From Cyclina sinensis (Eukaryota > Mollusca > Bivalvia > Venerida > Veneridae), in contig JAAONU010000006.1 of the NCBI GenBank assembly GCA_012932295.1, positions 29,600,882 through 29,664,881 on the forward strand: DNA of 64,000 nt, in the 5' to 3' direction. The notes below the pieces were generated by a model, which did not search any database, was not told the DNA's origin, and saw only the letters and a list, made by a program, of their open reading frames with translations. The position numbers and the translations under genes are program-made. Position 1 is the first letter of the stretch. Every line of letters begins with the position of its first letter. Below, one piece after another: positions 48,100-60,630 of the stretch.

Positions 48100-51000
48100 A
48101 AAGATGGACGTACACCTCTCAGGCAGATATCACTTTCTTGTAGTTCAAAGACGAATTTAAGCAATATTATACATCCACTTTGAAAGCCGCCATAGAATGT
48201 ACTTAAAGCAACTAGGAATTTTCCACATTTCACTTATAATGGAAAATAATAAGATTCGAAACTAAGGTGTACACCTTTCAGGTAGAAAACACTGGCGTAC
48301 ACCTCTCAGGCAGATATTGCTTATTTTCTTTTTCTAAAAGTGATAACAGCAACATTATATGTTAACTTTGGACGACACGAAATGTTCTACAATCAACAGG
48401 CAATATTCCACAGGCTACATTATGTGCTTTTATAAATACTTATTTTATTATAGTAAGATGTACACCTCTCAGGGAGAAAAGATGGACGTACACCTCTCAG
48501 GCAGATATTCCTTTTCTGTAGTTCAAAGACGAATTTAAGCAACAATATACGGTCACTTTGAAAGCCGATATAGAATGTGCTCAAAGCAACTGAGAATTTT
48601 CCACATTTCACTTATAATGGATAATTATAAAATTTGGAAACTAAGGTGTACACCTTTCAGGTAGAAAACACGGGCGTACACCTCTCAGGCAGATATTCCT
48701 TTTTTCTAACTTTAAAGGTGATAAAAGCAAAATTTTTGTGGACTTTGAAAGACGTTATGGAATGTGCTACATGCAACAGAAATTTTTCTACAGTGACTTA
48801 TAACTAATCATTCTAAAATTCAAAGCTGTACACCTTTCAGGCAGAAAACACGAGCGCATACCTGTCCAACACATATTCCCTTTTTCTAGTTTTAAGTGAA
48901 ACTTAGGCAACATGATATGTAAACTTTTAAAGCCAAAATGGAATGTTCTCCAAGCAACGGGGATTTGACCACATTTTATCTATAAATGATAAGCTGTACA
49001 CCTTTCGGGCAGAAATGATGGGCGTACACCTCTCAGGCAGATAGCATTGTTTGGAGTTATGAGAAAAATTAAAGAAATAAACATTATCCATCAACTTTAA
49101 AAGCTGAAAAGGAATCCGAGCAACTCATTATTTTGCACATTTTTATTGATGATTATATTAAGCTTTATACCTTTCAGACAGATAACATTTGCGTACACCT
49201 ATCAGGTAGAAATTTCTTTTTTCTAGTTATATGAAAAATTTAAACAACGGAAATGGTCGCTTTTGAACAACGAAGAGGATTGTTCTCCGAGCGAAATTGA
49301 ATCTTTCGCATTTTATTCATAAATGGTAATTATAAGATACTAGCCTGTACACCTTTAAGGTAGGAAACTCAGGCGTACACCTCTCAGGCAGATATTGCTT
49401 ATTTTCTTTTTCTAAAAGAGATAACAGCAACATTATATGTTAACTTTGGACGACACGAAATGTTCTACAATCAACAGGCAATATTCCACAGGCTACATTA
49501 TGTGCTTTTATAAATACTAATTTTATTATAGTAAGATGTACACCTCTCAGGGAGAAAAGATGGACGCACACCTCTTAGGCAGATATTTCTTTTCTGAAGT
49601 TCAAAACGAATTAAAGCAACAATATACGGTCACTTTGAAAACTGACATAGAATGTACTCAAAGCAACTGGGAATTTTCCACATTTCAATTATAATGGATA
49701 ATTTTAAGATTTGGAAACTAAGGTGTACACCTTTCAGGTAGAAAACACGGGCGTACACCTCTCAGGCTGATATCTCTTTCTTCTAATTATAAAAGTGATA
49801 AAAGCAACATTATAGGTGGACTTTGAAAGACGTTATGGAATGTCTCAAAAGCAACAGACAATTTTCTACAGTGACTTATAACTAATCGTTCTAAAATTCA
49901 AAGCTGTACACCTTTCAGGCAGAAAATACGAGCGCGTACCTTTCTAACACATATTCCTTTTATCTAGCTTTATGTGAAACTAATGCAACAAGATATGTTA
50001 ACTATTAAAGCCAAAATGGAATGTCTCCAAGCAACGGGGATTTGACCACATTTTATTTATAAATGATAATTTTTAGATAGTTATCTGTACACCTATCGGG
50101 CAGAAATGATGGGCGTACACCTCTCAGGCTGATAGCATTTTTTTGTAGTTATAAGAAAAATTAAAGAAATAAACATTATTCGTCAACTTTTAAAGCTGAA
50201 AAGGAATACTGTCAGAGCAACTCATTATTTTGCACATTTTATTGATGATTATACTAAGCTTAACACCTTTCAGGCAAGTAACAATAGCGTACACCTCTCA
50301 GGCAGATATTCCTTTTTTCTAATTGTAACAGAGATAAAAGCAACATTATACGTCCACTTTGGAAGGTGACACGAAATGTTCTACAGGGAATATCCCACAG
50401 GCTACATAATATTTTTAACGAATAGTAAGCTGTACACCTTTCAGGCAGAAAAGATTGCTGTACACCTCACAGACAGATATTCCGTGTTTTCTAGTTACAA
50501 CACGAATTTACGCAACATTATATGTCCTCTTTGAAAGCCTAGATATACTGTTCTCAAAGAAACAGAGAATTGTCTACATTTTATTATAAATGATAATTAT
50601 AATATCGTAAGCTGAACCCCTTTCAGGTAGAAAATACGGGCGTACACTTCTCAGGCATATATCCCTATTTTCTAATTACAAAACAGATGTAAGCAACATT
50701 ATAATTATGGAAACTTTGAAAGCCGTTACGGAATGTTCTGCAAAGAGCAGGCAATTTTCCACATAAAACTTATAGCTGATCATTATAAGATTCTAACCTA
50801 AGTTGTACACCTTTCAGGCAGCAAACACGGGCAGATTTTATGAGCGCACACGTTTCAGGCAGATATTTCTGTTTTACAATCAGGCATGATATATATGCAA
50901 AATTATATGAACGCCTAAAAGCTGACAAAAAATGGCCTACTTCTTCTTTATTAATTATATTTATTTTCTCTTTTCTTCATAAAAAGCAGTGTATACATTT

Positions 51001-53120
51001 TCTTTCTCGAGGAATAACACATTACAAGCAGATACTTGTACGGCTTCAAGACAGATTGTATCCCTTCTAAAGCTTTATTACTGGTTAAAACTATGGCAAC
51101 CTTTAACAGATTTTATTAATAAAGATCTTTTAAGTTACAAAGTTTTGCATCTTTCTAACAAACAAAAAAAAAACTAACAAAAAAACAAAAAAAACAGGCG
51201 TCGTGCAAATCTCAAGCAGACATACCTTTGTTCAGTTAAAAGACAATTTAAAACAACATTGTATGTAAACTTTAAGTAGACACTGAATGTTCTCGAAGCA
51301 ACACAGATTTTATTAACTTTATATTTATTACTTATAATTTTCAAGACTTTTCAAGTAGACAAAAAAACGGGCGTACACCTTGTAGGAAAAAAAGAAGGAC
51401 GGCGTAAACTTCAAGGCTGTTATCCCTTTGTGACAAATTTATGCTACATTTAGTGAACTAGAAAAGTTGTTTAATTTTATCATTTATTATAATAGTTTGT
51501 TGTTGTTTTTTTGGCTTGTGTGTTGGTTTGTTTGTTTCTGTTTTTGTTTTTTGATTTTTATTTTCTTTAAAATGTAGATATTCCGTCCACTTCTCAAGCA
51601 GACACGCATTTTAGGCCAAAAACACGGTCGTACTATAAAAAGAGTGATTTATTTATTTTATTATAGTTTCATAAGAAATCAAAACGACATTATATATCAA
51701 CTTTTTTGACAAGGAATGTTTTTCCAGCAATAGGGATTTTTTTTATTAATGATGATTTTCATAATACTAAGATGTACACCTTTAATATATAAGACAGAAA
51801 ACGCAGTCGTGCACTTTTCAGACAGATATTTCTTTTTGTCTAGTTAAAAGAAAAGTAGGTTAAATTTCACATTTTATTCATTTGTGATAAGATTTGCACC
51901 TTTCAGGCAGAAAACATTAGCGTTCACCTTACAGGCAGATATTACATTTTATGTAGTTTTTAGATATATCATGAAAGTATAAAAAATATTTTTTGAAAGT
52001 TAAAATGGAATGTTCTACAATTAGTAAGTTTCTAAGTTTCATGTACAAATGATAATTTTCAAATTACTAAACTGTACACCTTTCAGGCAGAACCTACGGG
52101 CGTACATCTAAAAGGCAGCTATTCATTTTATCTTGTTACAAGGCAAGTTAAAATAACATAATTATCATGTCAACTTTAAAACTCCACAAGACTGTTCGCT
52201 AAGCAACAGAATATGCTCCTCATTTTATATTATGATATGATGTACACCTTTCAGTCAGAAAACATGTGCGTACACCTTTCAGGCAGATGTTCCTTTTTAT
52301 TTAGTTATATGAATAATATAAACATCATTATACCTGAACTTTGAAATATAACACGGAATAATCTCCAAGCAACAGGTATTTTTCACATTTTATTTATTTA
52401 TAATCACTATATATAATGACATACACACCTTTCTGGCAGATTTTTTTTTTTCATTTTTTAAAAAACACTTAAAACAATATAATGTGTCAACTTTGAAGGG
52501 CCTCATGGAATATTCTGCAAGCAACACAAAATTCCCAAAAGTTGTTTAATGAATAATAAATTTAATACCTTAATCTGTACACCTATAAGGTAGAAAAACA
52601 CGGGCGTACACCTATAAGGTAGAAAACACGGGCGTACACCTATAAGGTAGAAAAACACGGGCGTACACCTATAAGGTAGAAAAACACGGGCGTACACCTA
52701 TAAGGTAGAAAACACGGGCGTACACCTATAAGGTAGAAAACACGGGCGTACACCTATAAGGTAGAAAACACAGACGTACTCCTATAAGGTAGAAGACACA
52801 GACGTACACCTTTCAGGCAGATATTCCTTTTATCTTGTTATAAGGCAATTAAAATAACAGTACGTGTCATATTTTAAATCACACACGGACTGTTCTTTAA
52901 GTCACATGTAATTTTCCACAATTTATCAATTTATGATAAGTTTTCCACGATATGGGCGTACACCTCTCAGGCAGATATTCTTTTCCTTGTACTTCTAAGA
53001 AAATTTCTGTTAACAATATTATGTGAACTATGACAGACGACACGGATATGTTTTCCAACCAAGATGGAATTTTCTATAAAGAAATAAGATACTAAAATGT
53101 ACGTTAACCTGTCAGACAGA
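48100..53120. repeat. Satellite of about 165-195-bp units with paired GTACACCT boxes
   Basis: Units of about 180 bp. Each starts with a pair of boxes, CTGTACACCTTTCAGGCAGA and CGTACACCTCTCAGGCAGAT, about 27 bp apart. An AT-rich body follows (TTCCTTTTTTCTAGTTATAA, AACTTTGAAAGCC, GGAATGTTCTCCAAGCAACA, CACATTTTATTTATAAATGA). A higher-order period of about 1,078 bp is visible (48301 block repeated at 49379). Divergence grows towards the right. Confidence 0.93.
52565..52800. repeat. 28-bp tandem sub-array
   Basis: About eight copies of CGTACACCTATAAGGTAGAA AACACGGG. The unit equals the spacing between the paired boxes of the surrounding satellite. Confidence 0.9.
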
Positions 53121-53289
53121 TATCTTTTATATTGTTATGTAAATAATAAAACAGTATTATAAATAAATAATAAACTTTTTAATTTTACAGGCAAGAGAGA
53201 ATTTTCCACATTTAATTGATCTACGATAATTTAGAGATACTAAACTTTCATTTAACAGGCAGAAAACTCGAGGCATTGTAACATAGCGT

Positions 53290-54535
53290 GTTTAAGTTTG
53301 TCTTAAACTAGAAAAAGGTATATCTGCCTGACAGGTGTACGACGGTGTTTTCTGTACGGACGAATATTATTTGTAATTTTATTGCAGGTTTACAGCTAAA
53401 CATGATTAATAAAGAAATATAAAAAAATCCACGTTTTCTGAGAAGGCTGACAGGGTTTGGTTTTTGGTTTAAGCTTGATAAAGGTGAAACTGACTTGAAG
53501 GTATACAAATGCGTGTCCGCCTGAAAAGTGGACGAAAATGTCAACAGTTAAAAACAAACAAACAAATAAACAAACAAATAAACGCACGAACTAACGATTA
53601 TAACAACTGATAAAATTAAACAACTTTTCTGGCCACAAGAAATGTAGTACAAATTTGTGAAAAAAGGTTATCAGTCTTGAAGTTTAAGCCGTCCTTTTTG
53701 TTTTCCTAAAAGATGTACGCCCGTTTTTGTCTACTTGAAAAGTCTTGAAAATTATCATTCATAAATGTAATGTTAATAAATCTGTGTGGCTTTGATACCA
53801 TTCAGTGTCTACTTAAAGTTTACATATAATGTTGGTTTAACTTGTCTTTTAGCTCCACAAAGGTATGTTTGCCTGAAATTTGCACGACGCCTGTGTTTTC
53901 GTCAGAAAGTTGCAAAGCTTTGCACATGTAACTTAAAAGATCATAATTAATAAAATTTAAACTTTTTTAAAGGTTGCCATAGATTTAACCAGTATTTAAA
54001 AGCTTGGCAAGGGATATAATCTGTCTTGAAGGCATACATCAAAGTATCTGCATGTACCCGTGTTTCATGTCACTTTCCAAAGTGGACATATAATGTTGCT
54101 TCTATCATGTCTATCTCTGTTACAATTAGAAAAAAAGGAATATCTGCCTGAGAGGTGTATGCCAATGTTATCTGCCTAAAAGGTGTAAAGCTTAGTACAA
54201 TCATCAATAAAAATGTGCAAAATAATGAGTTGCTCGGAAAATATTCCTTGTCAGCTTTTAAGTTGACGGATAATGTTTATTTCTTTATTTTTTCTTATAA
54301 CTACAAAAAAATGCTATCAGCCTGAGAGGTGTACGCCCATCATTTCTGCCTGAAAGGTGTACAGCTTACTATCTTAAAATTATCATTTATAAATAAAATG
54401 TGTTCAAATCCCCCTTGCTTGGAGAACATTTTGGTTTTAGAAGTTTACATATTATGCTGCATAAGTTTGACTTTGAGTTAGAAAAATAAATATCTGTTGG
54501 AGAGGTACGAGAGGTACGCGCCTGTGTTTTCTGCC
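53290..54535. repeat. Inverted block of the ~180-bp satellite
   Basis: Boxes now read CTGCCTGAGAGGTGTACG, the reverse of 48100-53120. The block 53640-54390 matches, in reverse order, parts of 50080-51440 (for example CTATCAGCCTGAGAGGTG near 54317 against 50118-50145), so it is an inverted duplication with internal deletions. Confidence 0.85.
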
Positions 54536-54539
54536 TGAG

Positions 54540-55890
54540 AGGTGTACGTCCGTGTTTTATACCTTAAAGGTGTACCCAGGGTTTTCTACTTTACAGGAGT
54601 ACCCCGTGTTTTCTACTTTATAGGTGTACCCCGTGTTTTCTACTTTATAGGTGTACACGAGGTTTTCTACCTTATAGGTGTACCCCGAGTTTTCTACTTT
54701 ATAGGTGTACCCCCTGTTTTCTACTTTATAGGTGTACCCCGTGCATTCTACTTTATAGGTGTACCGAGGTTTTCTACTTTATAGGTGTACCCCGTGCTTT
54801 CTACTTGATAGGTGTACCCCGTGTTTTCTACTTTATAGGTGTACCCCGTGCTTTCTACTTTATAGGTGTACCCGAGATTTTCTACTTTATAGGTGTACCT
54901 GTGTTTTCTACTTTATAGGTGTACCCCGTGTTTTCTACTTTATTGGTGTACCCAACGTTTTCTACCTTAAAGGTGTACCCCGTGCTTTCTACTTTATAGG
55001 TGTACCCCTTGTTTTCTGCTTAATAGGTGTTTCCTGTGTTTTCTACAATATGTGTACCCAAAGTTTTCTACTATATAGGTGTACCCCGTGCTTTCTTCTT
55101 TATAGGTGTACCCCGTGTTTTCTACTTTATAGGTGTACCCGACTTTTCTACCTGATATGTGTACCTGAGGTTTTCTACTTTATAGGTGTACCCCTTGTTT
55201 TCTTCTTTATAGGTGTTCCCCGTGTTTTCTACTTTATAGGTGTACCCGAGGTTTTCTACCTTAAAGGTGTACCCCGTGTTTTCTACTTTATAGCTGTACC
55301 CGACGTTTTCTACTTTATAGGTGTACCCCGTGTTTTCTACTTTATAGGTGTACCCGTGGTTTTCTACTTTATAGGTGTACCTGAGGTTTTCTACTTTAAA
55401 GGTGTACCCTGTGTATTTTACTTTATCGGTGTACCCGACGTTTTCTACCTTAAAGGTGTACCCCGTGTTTTCTACTTTATAGGTGTACCCGACGTTTTCT
55501 ACCTTAAAGGTGTACCCCGTGTTTTCTACTTTATAGGTGTACCCGACGTTTTCTACTTTATAGGTGTACCCCGTGTTTTCTGCTTAATAGGTGTTTTCTG
55601 TGTTTTCTACAATATGTGTACCCAAAGTTTTCTACTATATAGGTGTACCCCGTGCTTTCTTCTTTATAGGTGTACCCCGTGTTTTCTACTTTATAGGTGT
55701 ACCCCGTGTTTTCTGCTTAATAGGTGTTTTCTGTGTTTTCTACAATATGTGTACCCAAAGTTTTCTACTATATAGGTGTACCCCGTGCTTTCTTCTTTAT
55801 AGGTGTACCCCGTGTTTTCTACTTTATAGGTGTACCTGAGGTTTTCTACTTTAAAGGTGTACCCCGTGCTTTCTACCTTATAGGTGTACC
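54540..55890. repeat. 27-bp tandem array, about 50 copies
   Basis: Unit GGTGTACCCCGTGTTTTCTA CTTTATA, the reverse complement of the 28-bp unit at 52565-52800 minus one base. Because 27 is a multiple of three, all frames stay open; a 338-codon frame (54759-55775) of CTPCFLLYR repeats and overlapping GVPRVFYFI frames result. Near 55575-55800 a block of about 133 bp is itself duplicated. Confidence 0.95.
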
Positions 55891-56290
55891 TGAAGTACAC
55901 CTTTCAGGGAGACATCAACGGCGTACACCCTTCAAGCAGATATTTTTTATATGTAAAAAACAGATTCAACCTGATCAAGCTTTAATGATACAATTAACCT
56001 TAGCAACTTTTCAAGTCAAAACGGATTTTTGATCGATATTAATTAAATTCAGATACTTTACACTCTAATCTGAATGCACAGTTCAGGCAGAAATCAACGG
56101 CGTACTCCTTTCATGCAGGTATCTTTTTTATACGTTATTGTTAAATTCATCTGATAATGCTTTTCTGTTAATATTAACTATTGCAACCTTTCAAGTCACA
56201 ACGGCATTTATATTAATGATATTCAGATACTTTAGACTGTACTATGAGCCGGTACACCTTTCAGGCAGAAATCAACGGCAGTTGTAAGAA
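55891..56290. repeat. Residual satellite boxes
   Basis: Three diverged box pairs in forward orientation (TACACCTTTCAGGGAGACAT, CAACGGCGTACACC). Confidence 0.75.
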
Positions 56291-56476
56291 AAAATTAAAT
56301 TAATAAATATTAAGGCATTAAAAGCCGACAAAGGAACGATATAATGCCCCTGCACATTACGGATAGAATTAATCATAAATTTGGTAAAAAAAAATAAAGA
56401 AAGAAGTTTTCAACATTTACGTTAACATAAGTGTAACACATTTATAGCTTCTACACATCATAGGTCACGTGTTAAC

Positions 56477-56782
56477 TTGGATTATTTTGAAAGTTCAACA
56501 TCACTAGCAGTCTCACTGGACAGTCTAGGCTCCCAATCAAGTTTCACCCCCCTAGAACATGCCCCTGATGATCTTCCTCACCAAAGCAGCCCAGTGAGAA
56601 ATCATAGTCACCATGGTTATGAAGTTGAAGTTGAAGTTATCCAAAAGCGAGCTCTACCCCCAAACAGTGTAAAAATAAAGGGAAGGAAAAGGTCAAACTA
56701 CAATCCGAAGAAAGACTCACTATTCTCAATATTAACTGTCGTTCTGTCAATAACAAAATTCCTGAACTACATCAAGTTATAG
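56477..56782 (+). pseudogene. ORF1-end or linker frame of the LINE
   Basis: 102 codons, Ser/Pro/His-rich at first, then basic (KIKGRKRSNYNPKKDS). No ATG: the frame opens after a TAA near 56425 and the first codon counted is TTG. It overlaps the endonuclease frame by about 145 bases in another frame. It may be the end of ORF1 or the start of ORF2 before an indel. Confidence 0.45.
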
Positions 56783-57849
56783 ATCAAGTCAAACCTGATA
56801 TAATCTGCTGCACTGAAACTTGGTTAAAACCCAGCATCCACACTGCAGAAATTTTCCCCAGCCACCTTGGCTACCAGGTCTATAGAGATGACAGAACAAC
56901 TGGCAAGGGTGGAGGTGTCCTCCTCGCAGTCACAAATAACCTACTTAGTGAAGAACAGCCAGACTTAAAAACAGATTGCAACATCATATGGTCAAAAATT
57001 TCAATAACTGGTATCAAAGACATATATGTCTCTGCATACTACAAGCCCCATGAATATGATGAACACTCACTAAATGAACTTTGGTCATCTATAGTAAAAA
57101 TTCCTCAAAACAACAACATCTGGGTATTGGGTGACTTCAATCTCCCAGACATGAACTGGTCAAATGAAACACCAACAGATACATGCAAATTCAAAGACAT
57201 GTATGATAATTTTGCAGAGAACATGATTAATCATAATCTTGAACAAATGGTCAAAGTTCCCACACGGGATAAAAATATCCTAGATCTCTTTCTCACTAAC
57301 ACTCCGGGTCACGTTCATGACACAAAAGTCTTACCAAGCTTAGGTACATCAGACCATGATATAGTCTTCCATGAACTTAAGGTCAAAAGAGGGCGAATCA
57401 GGCAAACCCCTCGACTGGTCAAATCATACAAAAAAGCAAACTGGTCTGACTTCAAAAATGACTTGGTCACTTTCAGTAGTACGTTCAACCAAAATCAAAA
57501 TGAAGACCCAAACCAATTATGGGACACGTTCAAAGCTGAGATCAAAAGGTTATCATCCAAACACATACCGTCAAGACAATGCAAAAATAAAGCTGATTTA
57601 CCATGGGTTACTCACGATATTGTTAAACAGATTAGGAAAAGGAATAAAATCTTCACAAAAATAAAAAGGTCTCGGTCACAGAATTGTCAGAACATCAAGA
57701 AATTCAAACATCTTAAGGCATTAGTGCAAAAACAAATAAGAAATGCTTATTGGTCATATCTAGAGTCAATCATCTTCTCAGATAATACAGATCCAGGTCA
57801 TAAGAAAAAGTTCTACAACTTTATTAAACACAAAAAACTGAAAACATAG
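56641..57849 (+). pseudogene. LINE endonuclease domain
   Basis: Open in one frame from 56635 to a TAG at 57847. Motifs of the exonuclease-endonuclease-phosphatase fold in order: LNINCRSVNNK, CTETWL, GGGVLLAV, LGDFNLPDMNW and TSDHDIV. A linker (KSYKKANWSDF) leads towards RT. The catalytic Asn, Glu, Asp-x-Asn and Ser-Asp-His are all kept. It would nick target DNA for priming. It ends prematurely because one A is missing in the GAAAACATAGG run. Confidence 0.88.
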
Positions 57850-58166
57850 GAATTGCACCACTCAGCTCTGATGGGCATACTTACAGTGACCCAGTGTCAA
57901 AGGCGAACATACTAAAAAAACAGTTTGAATCAGTTTTCTCAAAGCCTTCACCACTCAGTCTCAAACAAATAACTAAAAGCTCAATGTCATCACTTGGTCA
58001 CCCGCCCATGGCTCCAATATCCATCTCAGTTCAAGGAGTTGATAAGTTGTTGACAGGACTAAACCCCCACAAAGCCCAAGGTCCAGATGAGATTTCACCT
58101 AGGTTACTCAAAGAGCTACACACAGAGATAGCACCAATCCTTAAATCATATTCCAAAGATCACTAG
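57850..58166 (+). pseudogene. LINE reverse transcriptase, N-terminal part
   Basis: Continues after the first frameshift: NIGIAPLSSDG, KQFESVFSK, then the fingers motif HKAQGPDEISPRLLKEL. Breaks at a TAG (58164-58166) where one base is missing near TCATATTCC. Confidence 0.85.
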
Positions 58167-59506
58167 ACACAGGTATTGTTCCTAAGGATTGGAAGCATGC
58201 CATCATCACACCAGCATACAAAAAAGGGTCAAAATCAAAACCTAGCAATTACAGACAAATATCACTCACATGTATAGCATCAAAACTAATGGAACACATC
58301 ATTGTTTCAAACATGATGGATTACTTTGACAAACACAACATACTTTGCCCACAGCAACATGGATTCAGTTCAAAACATAGTTGTGAGACACAGCTCATTG
58401 GCTTCACACAAGAAATAGCTGACAACCTTGATCAAGGTCAACAAACTGATGTCATAGTCATGGATTTCAGTAAAGCTTTTGACAAAGTAGACCACCACAA
58501 ACTCATACACAAGCTGAAACACATGGGAGTTCATCCACACATCAGTTCATGGATACAAAACTTTCTCAAAAACAGATCACAACAAGTATTAGTGGAAAAC
58601 AAGGTCTCTGACAGGCTCCCTGTGCTTTCTGGTGTCCCGCAGGGATCGGTCTTAGGTCCATGTCTCTTTCTCGCATACATCAATGACCTACCAGGAAGTG
58701 TCAGGAGCCGGGTGCGTCTATTTGCCGACGACACCATATTTTATTTAACAATTAAATCACAAGCATCTGCACAAACCTTACAAAATGATTTGCACAACCT
58801 TGAAATATGGGAAAAAGAATGGTCAATGGAATTCAACCCTGACAAGTGTGAAGTTCTCAGAATACACAGGAAAAAGAAACCGGTCATCTTTCCTTACACC
58901 CTACATAACACTAAACTGAAAACCACAGAAAATGCAAAATGCTTAGGAGTTACAATAAGTAGAAACCTAAACTGGTCATCCCACATAAACAATATCACAA
59001 ACAAAGCAAAAAACAGCTTAAGGTTCATCAGACGAAACGTCAAAACACAAAACAAACAACTCAAAGAAGCAGCATACAAAACATATGTAAGACCACAGGT
59101 TGAATACTGCTCAACCATATGGCATCCATGGCAAAAATATCTCACACACAGAATAGAAATGGTCCAGAGGTCAGCTGCAAGGTACGTTCATAATGATTAC
59201 CACTATACAAGCAGTGTAACAAACATGATCAAAGAACTAAAATGGTCAACTTTAGAACAAAGGCGAAACCATGCCAGCCTGGTCATGCTACACAAAATAA
59301 AAAACAATCAGGTCAATGTAGATCACAATCACCTTACAAACACAAGAAACAGCAAATTCCTCATTCCACAATCAAAAACACAACATCACATGAACTCATT
59401 CTTCCCAAGGACTATACGACTCTGGAACGAATTACCGACCGAGATTAAGGCTACCCCAACTGTGCCAGCTTTTATCAGTGGACTAAACAAGTTTTATAGA
59501 TTTTAA
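58150..59506 (+). pseudogene. LINE reverse transcriptase, main part
   Basis: After the second frameshift the frame runs to TAA at 59506. RT motifs in order: IVPKDWKHAIITPAYKKG, NYRQISLT, QHGFSSKHSCETQL, MDFSKAFDKVDHHKL, SGVPQGSVLGPCLFLAYIND, and the catalytic FADDTIFYL. Thumb and C-terminal region follow: KCEVLRI, YVRPQVEYCSTIWHP and the typical FPRTIRLWNELP near the end. All key Asp residues are present, so loss of function comes only from the upstream frameshifts and 5' truncation. Confidence 0.92.
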
Positions 59507-59668
59507 AGTACATGTACTTAAAATAAATGTTTAAGTAAGATCTTCAGTTAAATCTTGTTTTCTTTGTTATCAACTTTTATAATTTTAAATGTTCCTGACA
59601 TGCGCCTGCCTAGTATAGTCAGTATTGACTTTTGGCAGTATTAAGTTGAAGTTGAAGTTGAAGTTGAG

Positions 59669-59785
59669 AAAGTAGCAAAATTATAATATTTAAAAACAGA
59701 CGATATCAACAAAAATAGCGACGCTGTTTAACACAAATTATATTTGTAATACGTAATATCTGTATATTAACTGGCCATGCATTAG
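59669..59785. other. Spacer between LINE and nested element
   Basis: Short AT-rich stretch, nothing recognised. Confidence 0.5.
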
Positions 59786-59794
59786 ATTGTTCCT
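59786..59794. repeat. Left 9-bp TSD of the outer nested element
   Basis: ATTGTTCCT; 8 of 9 bases match ATTGTTCTT at 61495-61503. Confidence 0.7.
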
Positions 59795-59904
59795 TAGCCT
59801 AATTTATTTTTGATTAAAGTGTTGAACCGTTTTATTTATAGATCTGATATTTTTTAGTCAACCTTTAAACGAAGTAGAATGTGAACATCTATAAAATGCC
59901 AACC

Positions 59905-60621
59905 ACTGAAAACATATTGCCAGTTGTTTAATTCTTTTGTTGGGTCTATATTAAGCTATTCTTGCGAGATATGGGGTAACTCTAAATCAAAAGAATTAGA
60001 AAGAATTCATTTGAAATTTGGTAAGAAAATTTTAAATGTTAAACTGTCTACAAGTAATGCCACAGTGTATGGAGAGTTGGGACGTTACCCATTGTACATC
60101 AATAGACTTGTAAGGATATTGAAATATTGGTTCAAAATTTTGTCAACTGACAATTGCATTTTGAAAACTGTGTATTCATGTCCACATGATGACTGTGCTG
60201 ACAATAAGAAAAAATGGTTATCCAATGTGAAAGATATGCTATACAGACATGGTTATGGGTATGTTTGGGAGAACCCCTACTGTGTAAACCAAACAAGTTT
60301 TATAATTATATTTAAACAAAAGTTAATTGATTGTTTTCAACAAGAACTTTTTGAAAGTATCAATAATAATCGGACACTTACGGTATACAGAGCCATTAAG
60401 AACACGTTTGGCTATGAGCCATACTTAGATATAATAAGAAACAATAAACATAGACAGTTGTTAACCAGGTTTCGTGTGTCGGCACATAGACTTAGAATAG
60501 AAAGTGCAAGGTATGGTCGAAATAGGCTAGAGAGACATTAACGTGTTTGTGAAATATGTGCAGATGGAAACGTACAGGACGAATATCACTTCATCCTGAT
60601 TTGTAATAAATATAAAGACTT
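59905..60621 (+). pseudogene. LINE reverse transcriptase C-terminal part, interrupted
   Basis: Frame from about 59905: LFNSFVGSILSYSCEIWG, RIHLKFGKKIL, YGELGRYPLYINRLVRILKY, FKQKLIDCFQQELFE, LTRFRVSAHRLRIESARYG. This is the region after the RT thumb in many invertebrate LINEs. An in-frame TAA (60539-60541) interrupts it, after which the same frame gives RVCEICADGNVQDEYHFILI, the C-x2-C...H...C end. At 60622-60630 a 478-bp element is inserted. The 5' part of the LINE is missing. It is a different lineage from the LINE at 56470. Confidence 0.88.
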
Positions 60622-60630
60622 AAGAAATAT
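60622..60630. repeat. Left 9-bp TSD of the inner element
   Basis: AAGAAATAT, identical to 61109-61117. Confidence 0.88.

Larger units (their letters stand above)
56470..59668 (+). mobile_element. Non-LTR retrotransposon (LINE, CR1/Jockey-type), frameshifted
   Basis: About 3.2 kb: part of an ORF1-like region, then apurinic-type endonuclease, reverse transcriptase, a short 3'UTR and a terminal (AAGTTG)n tail at 59643-59668. Two single-base losses break pol (near 57846 and 58150). No full ORF1 and no start ATG are seen, so it is probably 5' truncated; the left edge is uncertain. (GAAGTT)3 also occurs at 56621-56638. CR1/Jockey-like placement rests on the EN-RT order, FADDT active site and C-terminal WNELP motif. 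Confidence 0.9.

Noticed and set aside
54759..55775. 338-codon open frame of CTPCFLLYR repeats
   Set aside because: The 27-bp unit length keeps every frame open; overlapping frames are equally long and the unit is related to noncoding satellite boxes.
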